Numbered from the stretch's first letter, positions 44,073 to 53,598 are shown. The stretch is DNA of 64,000 nt from Bacillus sp. Marseille-Q3570 (GCF_946151055.1 NZ_CAMGYZ010000008.1:62001-126000); one strand, 5' to 3'. The notes: generated by a model not told the origin, from the letters alone. Numbers and translations: made by a program.

Positions 44073-44928
44073 TCAAGCTGAAATCCTTCGTCAAAGATTC
44101 CGATCAGTTCCCTCCTCTGCGAGGGTTTGTGCGGTGGTCAGTGGAAAAGGAGGGGTTGGTAAATCAAACCTGACCATCAACCTTGCAATCTCCCTTGCCA
44201 AAACAGGATCAAAAGTTTTGGTTCTTGATCTCGATATCGGGATGGCGAACTTGGATATCTTGATGGGAGTATATTCCCGATACAATATCGTAGACCTAGT
44301 TGAACAGCAGCTGCCGATCCTGGACTTGATAGAATCGGGTCCGGACCAGGTCGATTACCTTGCCGGCGGAAATGGATTAAATAAACTATTTGAGTTGACG
44401 AGTGAACAATTCAATCACTTTTGTCAACAAATGAAGGTAATTCAAGAGCGGTATGATCACATTTTTCTGGATATGGCTGCAGGAGCCTCCAGAGATAGTC
44501 TGCAATTCATCACAGCAGCAGATGAGGTGCTGCTGATCACAACTCCAGAACCAACAGCGATAACAGATGCCTACGCCATGTTGAAGCATATCCATCATCA
44601 AGGATCCTCTGTCACAATTTCTGTTATCGTGAACCGTGTTGAGAATAAGCGTGAAGGGGATGATGTGGCAATGAGGATCCAAAAGGCAGCTCGACAGTTC
44701 CTCCAAAAGGACATCAAACTACTTGGAATGCTGCCAGAAGATCGGGCGGTCTTTAAAGCTGTCAAAGAACAAAAGCCATATCGTATTCATGCGCCATACT
44801 CCAATGTGGCAAAATCTGTTCAAAAGTTAGCTGATATCTATCAAGGCAGCTCTGACGATTCCCGTAAAAATGAGGGTTTCATCCAACGATTCACCCGCTA
44901 CTTTTCAAGAAAGCAGGGGACCTCATGA
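44065..44928 (+). CDS. flhG: Flagellar number regulator FlhG (YlxH), MinD-like ATPase
   Basis: ParA/MinD-family ATPase that activates FlhF and sets flagellar arrangement. TTG 44065 is preferred because AGGAGATGG (44051-44059) is correctly spaced; an in-frame ATG at 44056 lies within that site. The deviant Walker A is SGKGGVGKS (residues 26-34). LVLDLDIGMANLDILMG and HIFLDMAAGAS follow. The N-terminal HDQAEILRQRF resembles the FlhF-activating DQAxxLR motif. About 287 residues. Confidence 0.95.
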   Translation: MHDQAEILRQRFRSVPSSARVCAVVSGKGGVGKSNLTINLAISLAKTGSKVLVLDLDIGMANLDILMGVYSRYNIVDLVEQQLPILDLIESGPDQVDYLAGGNGLNKLFELTSEQFNHFCQQMKVIQERYDHIFLDMAAGASRDSLQFITAADEVLLITTPEPTAITDAYAMLKHIHHQGSSVTISVIVNRVENKREGDDVAMRIQKAARQFLQKDIKLLGMLPEDRAVFKAVKEQKPYRIHAPYSNVAKSVQKLADIYQGSSDDSRKNEGFIQRFTRYFSRKQGTS

Positions 44929-45977
44929 GCAGTATAAGGGTGATGGTTGTTGACGACTCTGCATTCATGCGTAAAGTCATTTCAGATCTATTATCAAGCG
45001 ATCCTGCAATCGTAGTTGCTGGAACAGCTCGTAATGGAGAAGACGCATTGAGGAAAATTCCACAACTTTCACCTGATGTCATTACACTGGATGTGGACAT
45101 GCCGGTCATGGATGGTTTGACCACCTTGAAGAAAATCATCGGACAATATGCGATTCCTGTGATCATGTTAAGCAGTGTGACAAAGGCGGGAGCTGCCCAG
45201 ACGATCGAATCAATGCAGGTAGGAGCTGTAGACTTCATCTCAAAACCTTCAGGTGCGATTTCTCTGGACATCCATAAAGTGCAAGAAGAGTTATTGAACA
45301 AAGTGAAGGTGGCAAGTGTGGCTAAGGTCGCAGGGACCACCGAGCGTGAAAAAGGACGGATAACATCTTTTACGAAAGAACCATTGGATAAAGGTTTGAC
45401 GAAAAAGAAGAAACTTATCGCGATCGGTACTTCTACAGGTGGTCCGAAGGCGTTGGTTGAAGTCATCTCCAAGCTTCCGGACTCCATTGATGCCCCAGTC
45501 CTGATCGTTCAGCATATGCCAACTGGATTCACGAAATCTTTGGCAGAACGGTTGAATAAGCTGTCAGCACTAGTTGTAAAAGAAGCAGAATCAGGTGAAA
45601 TATTGAGAAACAACACGGTCTATATTGCACCCGGTGGATACCACCTAAGAGTTATACATAAGCAAAATGAAATCATCATCGAACTGGATAATCAAACTCC
45701 GCCGGTCAGAGGACATCGCCCCTCTGTCGATGAAATGTTCACCAGTCTATCTATGCTTCAGAACTACCAAAAGATTGCAGTGATCATGACCGGGATGGGT
45801 ACGGATGGCACAAGAGGGCTGTTAGCTTTAAAGGAGGAAGAAGACACAATTGCAATTGCAGAATCTGAAGAGTCCTGTGTTGTATATGGGATGCCTCGCT
45901 CGGCGATTGCAACTGAAAAAGTGGATGAAGTCGTTCATGTCACTGAAATACCCGAACGAATCGTCCGCTATTTATAG
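44925..45977 (+). CDS. cheB: Chemotaxis methylesterase CheB
   Basis: Removes methyl groups from (and deamidates) chemoreceptors. The 350 residues have a receiver domain with D56 (VITLDVDMPVMDG), a linker, and a catalytic domain with S170 (IGTSTGGPKAL), H197 (IVQHMPTGFT) and the Asp in MTGMGTDGTRG. The ATGA overlap with flhG couples translation. Confidence 0.98.
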   Translation: MSSIRVMVVDDSAFMRKVISDLLSSDPAIVVAGTARNGEDALRKIPQLSPDVITLDVDMPVMDGLTTLKKIIGQYAIPVIMLSSVTKAGAAQTIESMQVGAVDFISKPSGAISLDIHKVQEELLNKVKVASVAKVAGTTEREKGRITSFTKEPLDKGLTKKKKLIAIGTSTGGPKALVEVISKLPDSIDAPVLIVQHMPTGFTKSLAERLNKLSALVVKEAESGEILRNNTVYIAPGGYHLRVIHKQNEIIIELDNQTPPVRGHRPSVDEMFTSLSMLQNYQKIAVIMTGMGTDGTRGLLALKEEEDTIAIAESEESCVVYGMPRSAIATEKVDEVVHVTEIPERIVRYL

Positions 45978-45992
45978 TAGGGGGTTGTATAC

Positions 45993-47993
45993 ATGGATAT
46001 GAATCAATATTTAGATGTGTTTGTCGATGAAAGCAGGGAACACCTACAAGCGATTAATGAACATATGCTCAAACTTGAGAATGATCCAGCGGATGTTGCG
46101 ATTGTAAATGATATTTTCCGATCCGCCCATACCCTTAAAGGGATGTCAGCTACAATGGGGTTTGAAGATTTGGCAAGCCTCACGCATCAAATGGAAAATG
46201 TCCTGGATGCCATCCGACAAAGTAAGGTGAAAGTAACGGATGAGGTAGTGGATGCACTTTTTGAATCAGTGGATCATTTAGAAGCAATGGTTGAATCCAT
46301 CATTGCTGGCGGAGATGGGAAACACGATGTTGACGGAATCGTCAGAAAGCTTAATGTGATTGAAACAGGGGAAAAACCAGCCGCTGTATCCAATGAGCAA
46401 GATCAGTCTAACCCTGGTGATGGACTTGACGAATTTCAACGTTCGATTTTAGCACAATCTTTTGAACAAGGCCTACATCCATACACTGTCAAAGTAACTT
46501 TGGAGAAAACCTGCATTCTTAAGGCTGCACGTGTTTATATGGTCTTTGATGTCATTGAGCAACTGTCTGAAGTGATTCATTCAGACCCCTCGGTCAGCGA
46601 ACTGGAAGAAGAAAAATTTGATTATGCATTTTCAGTCACATTGGTATCTGAGAAGAATGCAGAAGAGATCAGAGAAAAGATAAGCAAAGTATCTGAAGTT
46701 GAAGAGGTCCACGTACAAAACTATGAAATCGATTCATTTTCATCAGAAGCAGAAGAGCCAGCAGCTGCAATCGAACTGGAAGAACCGGATGTGAAGAAAG
46801 CAGATGTGGGAGGTAAAACTGGAACACCTCCCAAAAATGCTCAGAACAATAAAACCATGCGTGTCAATATCAACCGATTGGACCAATTGATGAACTTATT
46901 TGAAGAACTTGTCATTGACCGCGGTCGTTTGGAAGCGTTAGCGAAACAATTGAACAACAGTGAGTTGACGGACACGGTCGAACACATGACAAGACTTACA
47001 AGTGATCTGCAGGATGCACTACTGACGATGAGGATGGTACCGATCGATCAAGTGTTCAACCGATTCCCCCGGATGATCCGAAGTTTAGCGAAAGATCTTG
47101 GGAAGAAAATCAATTTGGAAATCAGCGGCGGAGAAACCGAGCTGGACCGAACGGTAATCGATGAGATTGGTGACCCTCTCGTCCACTTGTTACGAAATTC
47201 TGTCGACCACGGCATCGAGCTGCCTGAGAAACGAACCAAAACTGGGAAACCAGAAGAAGGAACGATTTCACTAATCTCCTATCATAGTGGAAATCATATC
47301 TTCATTGAAATTGAGGATGACGGTGGCGGTATCAATCGGCAAAGGGTATTGGATAAAGCGATTGAAAACCACATTATCGATCCAAGTTATGCAGAGACGA
47401 TGAAAGATCATGAGGTCTACCAGTTACTGTTCGCCTCTGGATTCAGTACCGCCGATACTGTTTCAGATATATCCGGTAGAGGTGTCGGGTTAGATGTTGT
47501 GAAAAGCAAAATCGAATCCCTCGGTGGTCAGATCATGGTTACATCTGAGCCTGGTAAAGGTACGAAATTCGCCATTGAACTGCCCTTGACCCTATCGATT
47601 TTATCAGCAATGTTGATAACGATCGGACCTGAAACATATGCAATCCCATTATCTAATATTGTTGAAAGTATCGTGATTCCGAAGCAAGAAGTAATGAAAG
47701 CGCATAACCAGCTGGTTGTTGATTTCAGAGGAAAAGTGGTTCCGCTTTTGTCACTCAGGGATGTTTTAGAGGTAGAAGGTATTCAAGAAGAGAAAAACTC
47801 CTATTCCGTCGTAGTTGTCCGTAAAGGTGATCAGATGGCTGCCTTGATCGTCGACCGATTCATTGGTCAGCAAGAAATCGTCCTGAAGCCTTTAGGGGAA
47901 TACCTTTCAAATATTTTTGCGATATCTGGGGCAACGATACTTGGAGATGGAAAAGTTTCTTTAATACTAGATTGTAATGATTTGATCAAATAA
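45993..47993 (+). CDS. cheA: Chemotaxis histidine kinase CheA
   Basis: Central kinase that phosphorylates CheY and CheB. The 666 residues show P1 with phospho-H46 (IFRSAHTLKGMSATMGF), a CheY-binding P2 region (about 160-245), the P3 dimerisation helices (RVNINRLDQLMNLFEELVI), the P4 ATPase with N box LLRNSVDHGIEL and G boxes EDDGGGI and GRGVGLDVV, and a C-terminal CheW-like P5. The start has an AGGGGG site. Confidence 0.98.
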   Translation: MDMNQYLDVFVDESREHLQAINEHMLKLENDPADVAIVNDIFRSAHTLKGMSATMGFEDLASLTHQMENVLDAIRQSKVKVTDEVVDALFESVDHLEAMVESIIAGGDGKHDVDGIVRKLNVIETGEKPAAVSNEQDQSNPGDGLDEFQRSILAQSFEQGLHPYTVKVTLEKTCILKAARVYMVFDVIEQLSEVIHSDPSVSELEEEKFDYAFSVTLVSEKNAEEIREKISKVSEVEEVHVQNYEIDSFSSEAEEPAAAIELEEPDVKKADVGGKTGTPPKNAQNNKTMRVNINRLDQLMNLFEELVIDRGRLEALAKQLNNSELTDTVEHMTRLTSDLQDALLTMRMVPIDQVFNRFPRMIRSLAKDLGKKINLEISGGETELDRTVIDEIGDPLVHLLRNSVDHGIELPEKRTKTGKPEEGTISLISYHSGNHIFIEIEDDGGGINRQRVLDKAIENHIIDPSYAETMKDHEVYQLLFASGFSTADTVSDISGRGVGLDVVKSKIESLGGQIMVTSEPGKGTKFAIELPLTLSILSAMLITIGPETYAIPLSNIVESIVIPKQEVMKAHNQLVVDFRGKVVPLLSLRDVLEVEGIQEEKNSYSVVVVRKGDQMAALIVDRFIGQQEIVLKPLGEYLSNIFAISGATILGDGKVSLILDCNDLIK

Positions 47994-48009
47994 GGGAGGA
48001 AGATTAGAA

Positions 48010-48495
48010 ATGTCTGAAATGAAAACCGAAGAAACTGAAATGAAAGCGATTGTGTTTCAACTATTGGATGAAGAATATGGAGTCGATGTCCATCAGGTAC
48101 GATCGATAGAACGAATCCAGGAGATTACCAGAGTACCACGGACGCCTTCCTTCGTTAAAGGAGTCATCAATCTTCGAGGTATCGTCACGCCAATCATTGA
48201 TTTACGTAGCCGATTTGATTTGGAAGAGACTTCTTATACAGAGGATACCCGGATCATCATTGTCAATGCCAATGATTTAGAGGTTGGTATGATCGTGGAT
48301 TCGGCAAATGATGTGATCGATGTCCCAGCTGATACAGTAGAGCCGGCACCGAAAGTAGTCGGTGGTATCGAAGCGGAATACCTTGATGGTGTTGCAAAAC
48401 TTGAGAAGCGATTGTTGATACTACTTAATCTGGAAAAGGTGTTGAATCCAGAAGAGATCATTGCGCTTCGCCAATTCAAGGAGACCAATGAATGA
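48010..48495 (+). CDS. cheW: Chemotaxis coupling protein CheW
   Basis: Adapter linking receptors to CheA. The 161 residues include VFQLLDEEYGVDVHQVRSIE, VKGVINLRGIVTPIIDLR and LLILLNLEKVL, the SH3-like coupling domain. It overlaps cheC by 4 bases. Confidence 0.97.
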   Translation: MSEMKTEETEMKAIVFQLLDEEYGVDVHQVRSIERIQEITRVPRTPSFVKGVINLRGIVTPIIDLRSRFDLEETSYTEDTRIIIVNANDLEVGMIVDSANDVIDVPADTVEPAPKVVGGIEAEYLDGVAKLEKRLLILLNLEKVLNPEEIIALRQFKETNE

Positions 48496-49130
48496 TCACA
48501 CCCGAACAGTTGACAGAGTATCATAGGGATATTCTGAAAGAAATCGGTAACATCGGCGCTGGTAATGCTGCCACCGCATTATCTGAACTGATGCAGAAAT
48601 CTATCGATATGGCACTTCCTACTGTGAACCTCGTCCCCTTTCATGAAGTCGTTCAGATGGTTGGTGGGGAAGAAACTGTTGTAGCGGCAACATTTTTCAG
48701 AGTGACAGGTGATGCCCCTGGAAATATGTTTCTGATTTTCACAGTAGATGAAGCGACCACAATTTTAAGAGAATTGACGGGTGACCCGGAATTGGATGAA
48801 GAAAGCATCCTTACATCCGAAATGGTCTGGTCAGCTCTTCAAGAAACAGCGAATATACTTGCAGGTTCATATCTTTCATCCTTTTCAGATTTCACAGGTT
48901 TGAATTTGTCGCCTTCTGTGCCATTTTTGACAATCGATATGGCTGCGGCTGTATTGTCTTTTGGGTTGATGGAAATGTCACAGGTCAGTGACTATGCAAT
49001 CATCATCGACACACAGCTTAAAAATGGGAGTAGTGAACAATCAGGTGTAGACAGTCATTTTCTACTTCTACCCGACCCGGATTCGTTTCAAAAGATCTTT
49101 CAATCACTCGGAGTTCCGTTAAATGAATAA
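48492..49130 (+). CDS. cheC: CheY-P phosphatase CheC
   Basis: Hydrolyses CheY-P and, bound to CheY-P, withdraws CheD from receptors. The 212 residues carry two phosphatase motifs: DILKEIGNIGAGNAATALS and MVWSALQETANILAGSYL. Its overlap with cheD fits the CheC-CheD partnership. FliY carries the same fold within the motor. Confidence 0.97.
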   Translation: MITPEQLTEYHRDILKEIGNIGAGNAATALSELMQKSIDMALPTVNLVPFHEVVQMVGGEETVVAATFFRVTGDAPGNMFLIFTVDEATTILRELTGDPELDEESILTSEMVWSALQETANILAGSYLSSFSDFTGLNLSPSVPFLTIDMAAAVLSFGLMEMSQVSDYAIIIDTQLKNGSSEQSGVDSHFLLLPDPDSFQKIFQSLGVPLNE

Positions 49131-49623
49131 AACCATACAAACTATCAATGTGAAGATCTCAGATTATCAAATTACGAAAGCACCGAACCGTTTGAAAACG
49201 ACTGGTCTTGGGTCTTGTGTCGGTATCGTTATTTTTGAGCCTTTGGCCCAGGTTGCTGGTATGGCCCATGTCATGCTACCTAGTTCTGAACTATCGAGAG
49301 ATATGACGTTCAATTTAGCTAAATATGCTGATACAGCCCTTCCCGCAATGGTTACAGAACTCGTCCAACATTTTGGTATCCAACAAAATCGATTGAAAGC
49401 CAAAATCGCAGGCGGCGCTCAGATGTTCCAATTCACAGGGAAGAGTGAAGCGTTATGTGTTGGACCGAGGAACATTAAAGCAGTCAAGGACATTTTACAG
49501 ACCTTAAGCATTCCCGTTCTTGCTGAGGATGTAGGTGGACAAAACGGGAGAACAATTGAATTTGACATCGAAAACAGTAAATTGACGATCCGGACGATAC
49601 ATAAAGGAATGACAACCATTTAA
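49123..49623 (+). CDS. cheD: Chemoreceptor glutamine deamidase CheD
   Basis: Deamidates receptor glutamines and adjusts receptor sensitivity. The 166 residues have catalytic C32 in GLGSCVGI, H49 in AGMAHVMLP and T27 just upstream. KIAGGAQMF and GRTIEFDI are family motifs. It overlaps cheC by 8 bases. Confidence 0.97.
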   Translation: MNKTIQTINVKISDYQITKAPNRLKTTGLGSCVGIVIFEPLAQVAGMAHVMLPSSELSRDMTFNLAKYADTALPAMVTELVQHFGIQQNRLKAKIAGGAQMFQFTGKSEALCVGPRNIKAVKDILQTLSIPVLAEDVGGQNGRTIEFDIENSKLTIRTIHKGMTTI

Positions 49624-49659
49624 GGTCACCAAGATTATAAGATTACGAGGAGGGATTGG

Positions 49660-50421
49660 ATGCGAAGCGGGGCAGAAGCGAGTGTACATTGGGACAATTG
49701 GTCGAAATTTCGGGATAAAGACTCCTGTGAAGCCTTATTAGAAATGCATTTACCCTTGGTCCAATATCATGTTCAACGTATTGCTGTAGGTTTGCCAAGA
49801 AACGTTAATAAAGATGAATTGAGGAGCCATGGACTTTTAGGACTATATGATGCTTTAAAAAAATTCGACCCTACGAGAGATCTCAAATTCGATACATATG
49901 CATCTTTTCGGATCAGAGGTGCAATCCTTGATGGTTTGCGTCGTGAAGATTGGCTCCCTCGCTCCTTGCGGGAAAAAACAAAAAAAATCGACTCGACCAT
50001 CGAAAGGATGGAACAAGAACAGATGCGTTCTGTGACAGCATCAGAAGTCGCTGCTGAAGTAGGAATGACGGAAGATGATGTATTGACGATCATGTCAGAA
50101 AGCTTTTTAGCAAATGTATTATCCATTGATGAAGAGAATAAAGACAGCGATTCGAATGAAAAAGTAGGATACACGATTGAAGATAAGAAGGTTGAGACCC
50201 CTGAAACGCTGATGTTGACGAACGAACTTCACGAACACTTATCCAACATCATCGAGGATCTTAATGAAAAAGAACAGCTGGTGGTCAGCCTCTTCTATTA
50301 TGAAGAACTTACACTGACTGAAATCGGTCATGTATTGAACTTGTCTACTTCTCGTATCTCTCAAATCCATTCGAAAGCACTTTACAAGCTCAGAAACGTA
50401 CTGGCGAAATATACAAATTGA
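49660..50421 (+). CDS. sigD: RNA polymerase sigma factor SigD (FliA type)
   Basis: Sigma factor for late flagellar, chemotaxis and autolysin genes. The 253 residues include region 2 (LPLVQYHVQRIAVGLPRNV, FDTYASFRIRGAILDGLR), region 3 (SEVAAEVGMTEDDVLTIM) and the region 4 helix-turn-helix (LTLTEIGHVLNLSTSRISQIH). The start follows GAGGAGGG. Its place near the end of the operon, as in B. subtilis, makes its level sensitive to how far transcription proceeds. Confidence 0.98.
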   Translation: MRSGAEASVHWDNWSKFRDKDSCEALLEMHLPLVQYHVQRIAVGLPRNVNKDELRSHGLLGLYDALKKFDPTRDLKFDTYASFRIRGAILDGLRREDWLPRSLREKTKKIDSTIERMEQEQMRSVTASEVAAEVGMTEDDVLTIMSESFLANVLSIDEENKDSDSNEKVGYTIEDKKVETPETLMLTNELHEHLSNIIEDLNEKEQLVVSLFYYEELTLTEIGHVLNLSTSRISQIHSKALYKLRNVLAKYTN

Positions 50422-50437
50422 GTCAGGAGGAGCATTC

Positions 50438-51814
50438 GTGGCCATTGAATTATCAAAATATGTAAAACTGAAGCTTGGCAAGAAAAATATGATAGCTGAA
50501 CTTGTTCCTTTGCAATCATTCGAAGATCAGGCTACTGTGGAAGACTTTTTGATCTTTCTTGAAGAATCAGGGATTGTCCACGGTGTGTTGAGAGCAGTGC
50601 TTGAAAATATCGTAGAGGATATCGAACACTGGACTCAGCCTGTCATTGTAGCGGAAGGGAAAGAACCAGAAGCAGGAGAAGATGGATTTATCAAACCCCT
50701 GATTATAAATGGAGGAACTTTTTTCGATAATCAAGCTGATTTTATCGACCTACGTTCGTTCACTGATATCCCATCAGTCCAAAAAGGCGAACGGATTGCT
50801 GAAATCATCCCTCATACGGACGGCATTCCAGGTCTTGATGTAAAAGGGGAGACTGTCCCGGCTAAATCAGGGAGACCAATCAAACTTAAAAAGTGCAAAA
50901 ATACAATCACCGATCTTCCTTCTAAAAGCATTTATGCTTCAGCTGATGGACAAGTCAGTTATCAAAAACGTGCAGTCCATGTCTTTCCGGTTTATGAAGT
51001 GAAAGGTGATTTGGATTTGAAGACAGGAAACCTTTCATTTGTAGGGAATATTCATATACATGGCGATGTTCCTTCTGGTTACACAATTACAGCTGATGGC
51101 GACATCAGGATTTCTGGAATCGTAGAAGCCTCTGACTTGAAAGCTGGTGGATCTGTTTTCATCCGAAACGGAATTGCGGGACATGGAAAATCATATATCG
51201 AAGCGGGCTGTGACTTGCATACGGGATACATCAATCAAGGTAATTTGAAAGTCGGAGGGGATTTATATGTAAGGCTTATCAATTACAGTGATGTACTCGT
51301 AGATGGCAACATCTTTTGTCAAAAAGGAAAAGGAACCATCTTCGGGGGTCGTGTCAGCGCTGGCGGGGATATCTTCGTCAACCAAACAGGGACTGATGTT
51401 ATGACGAAAACCCTACTTTATCTCGGAACTCCGGCTCATATCCTTGACAAGTCTACTCATCTGTCAAGTCGGATAGCATTAGAAGAGGATAATCTGAAAA
51501 AGCTGGGAAAATTGAAGACATCCTTAGAATCGAAAGATCTTGCTAAGCTGACGGACTCAGAAAGACTCCTCCTGCTGAAGGTGCGGAATACATATCAGCA
51601 AACTGAATGTTTATTAGATGGAATGAAAAAGGAATTAGAAGAAGTAAAGGAAGACATCAAACCGCTTCATGACCAGACACTTGTAGTCAACGGTGTGTTG
51701 CATCCAGGTGTAGAAGTGACTTTCGGAAAATACAAGAGAGTACTTCCGCACGAATATAAAGCAGTTGAATTTAAACTTGTATCGAGCGAAATCGTTATCC
51801 AATCATTGAAATGA
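50438..51814 (+). CDS. FapA/DUF342 family protein
   Basis: A 458-residue protein between sigD and swrB. The centre (about 180-330) is a Gly-rich repetitive beta-helix (GNIHIHGDVPSGYTITADGD, GGSVFIRNGIAGHG, GGDLYVRL, GGRVSAGGDIFV) typical of DUF342. The C-terminal 120 residues are coiled coil followed by GVLHPGVEVTFGKYKR. The GTG start at 50438 has AGGAGGAG. Relatives of unknown or polymer-related function are found in many Bacillaceae fla/che operons but not in B. subtilis at this place. A motility role is inferred from position only. Confidence 0.85.
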   Translation: MAIELSKYVKLKLGKKNMIAELVPLQSFEDQATVEDFLIFLEESGIVHGVLRAVLENIVEDIEHWTQPVIVAEGKEPEAGEDGFIKPLIINGGTFFDNQADFIDLRSFTDIPSVQKGERIAEIIPHTDGIPGLDVKGETVPAKSGRPIKLKKCKNTITDLPSKSIYASADGQVSYQKRAVHVFPVYEVKGDLDLKTGNLSFVGNIHIHGDVPSGYTITADGDIRISGIVEASDLKAGGSVFIRNGIAGHGKSYIEAGCDLHTGYINQGNLKVGGDLYVRLINYSDVLVDGNIFCQKGKGTIFGGRVSAGGDIFVNQTGTDVMTKTLLYLGTPAHILDKSTHLSSRIALEEDNLKKLGKLKTSLESKDLAKLTDSERLLLLKVRNTYQQTECLLDGMKKELEEVKEDIKPLHDQTLVVNGVLHPGVEVTFGKYKRVLPHEYKAVEFKLVSSEIVIQSLK

Positions 51815-51826
51815 GGAGATTGAGGG

Positions 51827-52129
51827 ATGAGTTTGAAGTTGATTGAACTACAAGTTGCCATACCGAGAACCCAGGATGCAGGGAAAGTTCAAGAGAAACT
51901 CCAACAGCAATCACAGATCAATCAATCCCATGCAGCTGCCATTGAAAAAGAACGCTCACAACGGAATCGGACATCAATTGAAAAGCAAGAACGTACAGAT
52001 AAACAACACTTCGATGACCGTAATCGTTCGAATGCTCACCATCATCAACAAAATCGACAGGCACATGACCAGGAAAAAGAAGATGTAAAACATCCATATA
52101 AAGGACAACGGATCGATTTTTCTGGTTAG
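51827..52129 (+). CDS. Small hydrophilic protein of the fla/che operon, function unknown
   Basis: A 100-residue, highly charged protein. The N-terminal 20 residues (MSLKLIELQVAIPRTQDAGK) look ordered. The rest is rich in Gln, Lys, Glu, Arg and His (NAHHHQQNRQAHDQEKED) and predicted disordered or helical, ending in HPYKGQRIDFSG. There is no membrane segment or catalytic motif. It starts 12 bases after the DUF342 gene and ends 9 bases before swrB, with purine-rich start sites on both, so it is very likely a real operon member. I do not recognise a function. Confidence 0.8.
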   Translation: MSLKLIELQVAIPRTQDAGKVQEKLQQQSQINQSHAAAIEKERSQRNRTSIEKQERTDKQHFDDRNRSNAHHHQQNRQAHDQEKEDVKHPYKGQRIDFSG

Positions 52130-52138
52130 GAGGAAGAA

Positions 52139-52630
52139 ATGACAGCATTTTTACTTGGAATAAGCTTTATCATACACGTCATCACACTATTATCCCTAAT
52201 CATTATTTGGAAACGTTCAGGTGCAGCAGACCACCAGGACTTGAAAGCCGCAAAGAAGGAAATGGAAGATATACTTCTGGCCTATACGACTGAGATGAAA
52301 GAAGAGAACGAGGCATTTCTGAAGGAACTTGCATCCCTGGACGACAGAAGAAAAACTGATCGTAACCAAAGAGATATAAATGGAGATGAAATTCCAAGAG
52401 AGAAACGTCCAATGAACCAAAAAGCCAGTGATGAAATCATTCAGGATGAAGAAGATAAAATATATTCACCACCTATCAATGAAGAAAAAGAAACGTTCGG
52501 TGTTTCTCTCGGTTCACAAATCATTTCTTTGCATAACAATGGTTATTCTTTAGATGAAATCGCCAAGAAAGTAAATAAAGGTAAAGGTGAAGTCGAACTT
52601 ATGATAAAATTTCATCGAGATGGGCAATAG
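52139..52630 (+). CDS. swrB: Swarming motility protein SwrB
   Basis: Last gene of the fla/che operon. The 163 residues have one N-terminal membrane segment (about 3-22), a charged coiled region and a conserved C-terminal helix-turn-helix-like end (ISLHNNGYSLDEIAKKVNKG). In B. subtilis SwrB promotes activation of the export apparatus and so sigma-D-dependent expression. The start follows AGGAGGAAG. Identification rests on the architecture and the sigD-to-rpsB position. Confidence 0.88.
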   Translation: MTAFLLGISFIIHVITLLSLIIIWKRSGAADHQDLKAAKKEMEDILLAYTTEMKEENEAFLKELASLDDRRKTDRNQRDINGDEIPREKRPMNQKASDEIIQDEEDKIYSPPINEEKETFGVSLGSQIISLHNNGYSLDEIAKKVNKGKGEVELMIKFHRDGQ

Positions 52631-52634
52631 GTAC

Positions 52635-52664
52635 TTGCTAGTTCCATTCAATTTATGTTATAGT
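52635..52664 (+). promoter_or_regulatory. Sigma-A promoter for rpsB
   Basis: TTGCTA (52635-52640) and TATAGT (52659-52664) are 18 bases apart, just after the swrB stop. A start near 52671 gives a leader of about 140 bases before rpsB. Confidence 0.6.
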
Positions 52665-52723
52665 TATCCTCGGTGTTTATGATATAAAAAAATATTTATA
52701 ACACATCACACACGTTCGTGGAT

Positions 52724-52768
52724 TCAATCATGGGTGCTGTAATATTGAATGATTACAGTTGTGATTGA
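52724..52768 (+). promoter_or_regulatory. Large stem-loop in the rpsB leader
   Basis: Two perfect 7-bp stems stack: TCAATCA (52724-52730) with TGATTGA (52762-52768), and CTGTAAT (52737-52743) with ATTACAG (52752-52758). They are separated by an asymmetric interior loop (TGGGTG opposite TTG) and closed by an 8-base loop. No T run follows. The shape suits a ribosomal-protein-binding leader; S2 autoregulation is inference. Confidence 0.6.
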
Positions 52769-52809
52769 TCGGAAGCGGGCGGAGGAAAAAACCACAGGAG
52801 GTGCCATTC

Positions 52810-53544
52810 ATGGCAGTAATTTCAATGAAACAATTGTTAGAAGCTGGTGTTCACTTCGGTCACCAAACACGCCGTTGGAACCCAAAGATGGCACGTTACA
52901 TCTTCACAGAACGTAACGGCATCTACATCATCGACCTTCAAAAGACAGTCAAGAAGGTAGAAGAAGCGTATAATTACGTACGTGACATCGCTGCTGACGG
53001 AGGAAAGATCCTTTTTGTCGGTACGAAAAAACAAGCACAAGAGTCTGTTAAAGATGAAGCTCAACGTGCTGGTCAATACTACATCAACCAACGTTGGTTG
53101 GGTGGTACATTGACAAACTTCGATACGATCCGTAAGCGTATCAAGCGTTTGAAAGACCTTGAAAAAATGCAAGAAGATGGAACGTTCGATGTACTTCCTA
53201 AGAAAGAAGTTATCCTCCTTAAAAAGGAAATGGATCGACTTGAGAAATTCCTAGGCGGAATCAAGGACATGAACAGTCTTCCAGACGTTCTTTTCGTCAT
53301 CGATCCTCGTAAAGAGCGCATTGCGATTGCAGAAGCTCGTAAGCTTAACATTCCGATTGTTGCTATCGTCGACACAAACTGTGATCCAGACGAAGTGGAT
53401 GTTGTCATCCCAGGTAACGACGACGCAATCCGTGCTGTGAAACTTCTTACTTCTAAAATGGCAGATGCTGTTGTAGAAGCTAACCAGGGAAGCGCAGAAG
53501 AAGCTGCTTCTACTGAAGAAGAAGAGGCAGAAGTCAAAGCGTAA
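52810..53544 (+). CDS. rpsB: 30S ribosomal protein S2
   Basis: Late-assembling 30S protein. ATG 52810 with AGGAGGTG gives 244 residues starting [27 protein letters not shown]; an earlier in-frame start at 52765 is within the leader. The middle part has [14 protein letters not shown] and [12 protein letters not shown]. The acidic C-terminal tail ([15 protein letters not shown]) is usual in Bacillus. tsf follows after an attenuator. Confidence 0.98.
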   Translation: MAVISMKQLLEAGVHFGHQTRRWNPKMARYIFTERNGIYIIDLQKTVKKVEEAYNYVRDIAADGGKILFVGTKKQAQESVKDEAQRAGQYYINQRWLGGTLTNFDTIRKRIKRLKDLEKMQEDGTFDVLPKKEVILLKKEMDRLEKFLGGIKDMNSLPDVLFVIDPRKERIAIAEARKLNIPIVAIVDTNCDPDEVDVVIPGNDDAIRAVKLLTSKMADAVVEANQGSAEEAASTEEEEAEVKA

Positions 53545-53560
53545 ATGAATGCTCATTTAA

Positions 53561-53598
53561 GGGTGATAGAGGGGAACTGACCCTTTATCACCTTTTTT
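53561..53598 (+). terminator. Terminator or attenuator between rpsB and tsf
   Basis: GGTGATA (53562-53568) pairs with TATCACC (53586-53592) and inner AGGG with CCCT, followed by six T residues. It lies 17 bases after the rpsB stop. tsf has no obvious strong promoter, so partial read-through is likely. Confidence 0.88.

Noticed and set aside
44891-45487. 198-residue open frame on the - strand
   Set aside because: Shadow of cheB, which is unambiguous on the + strand.
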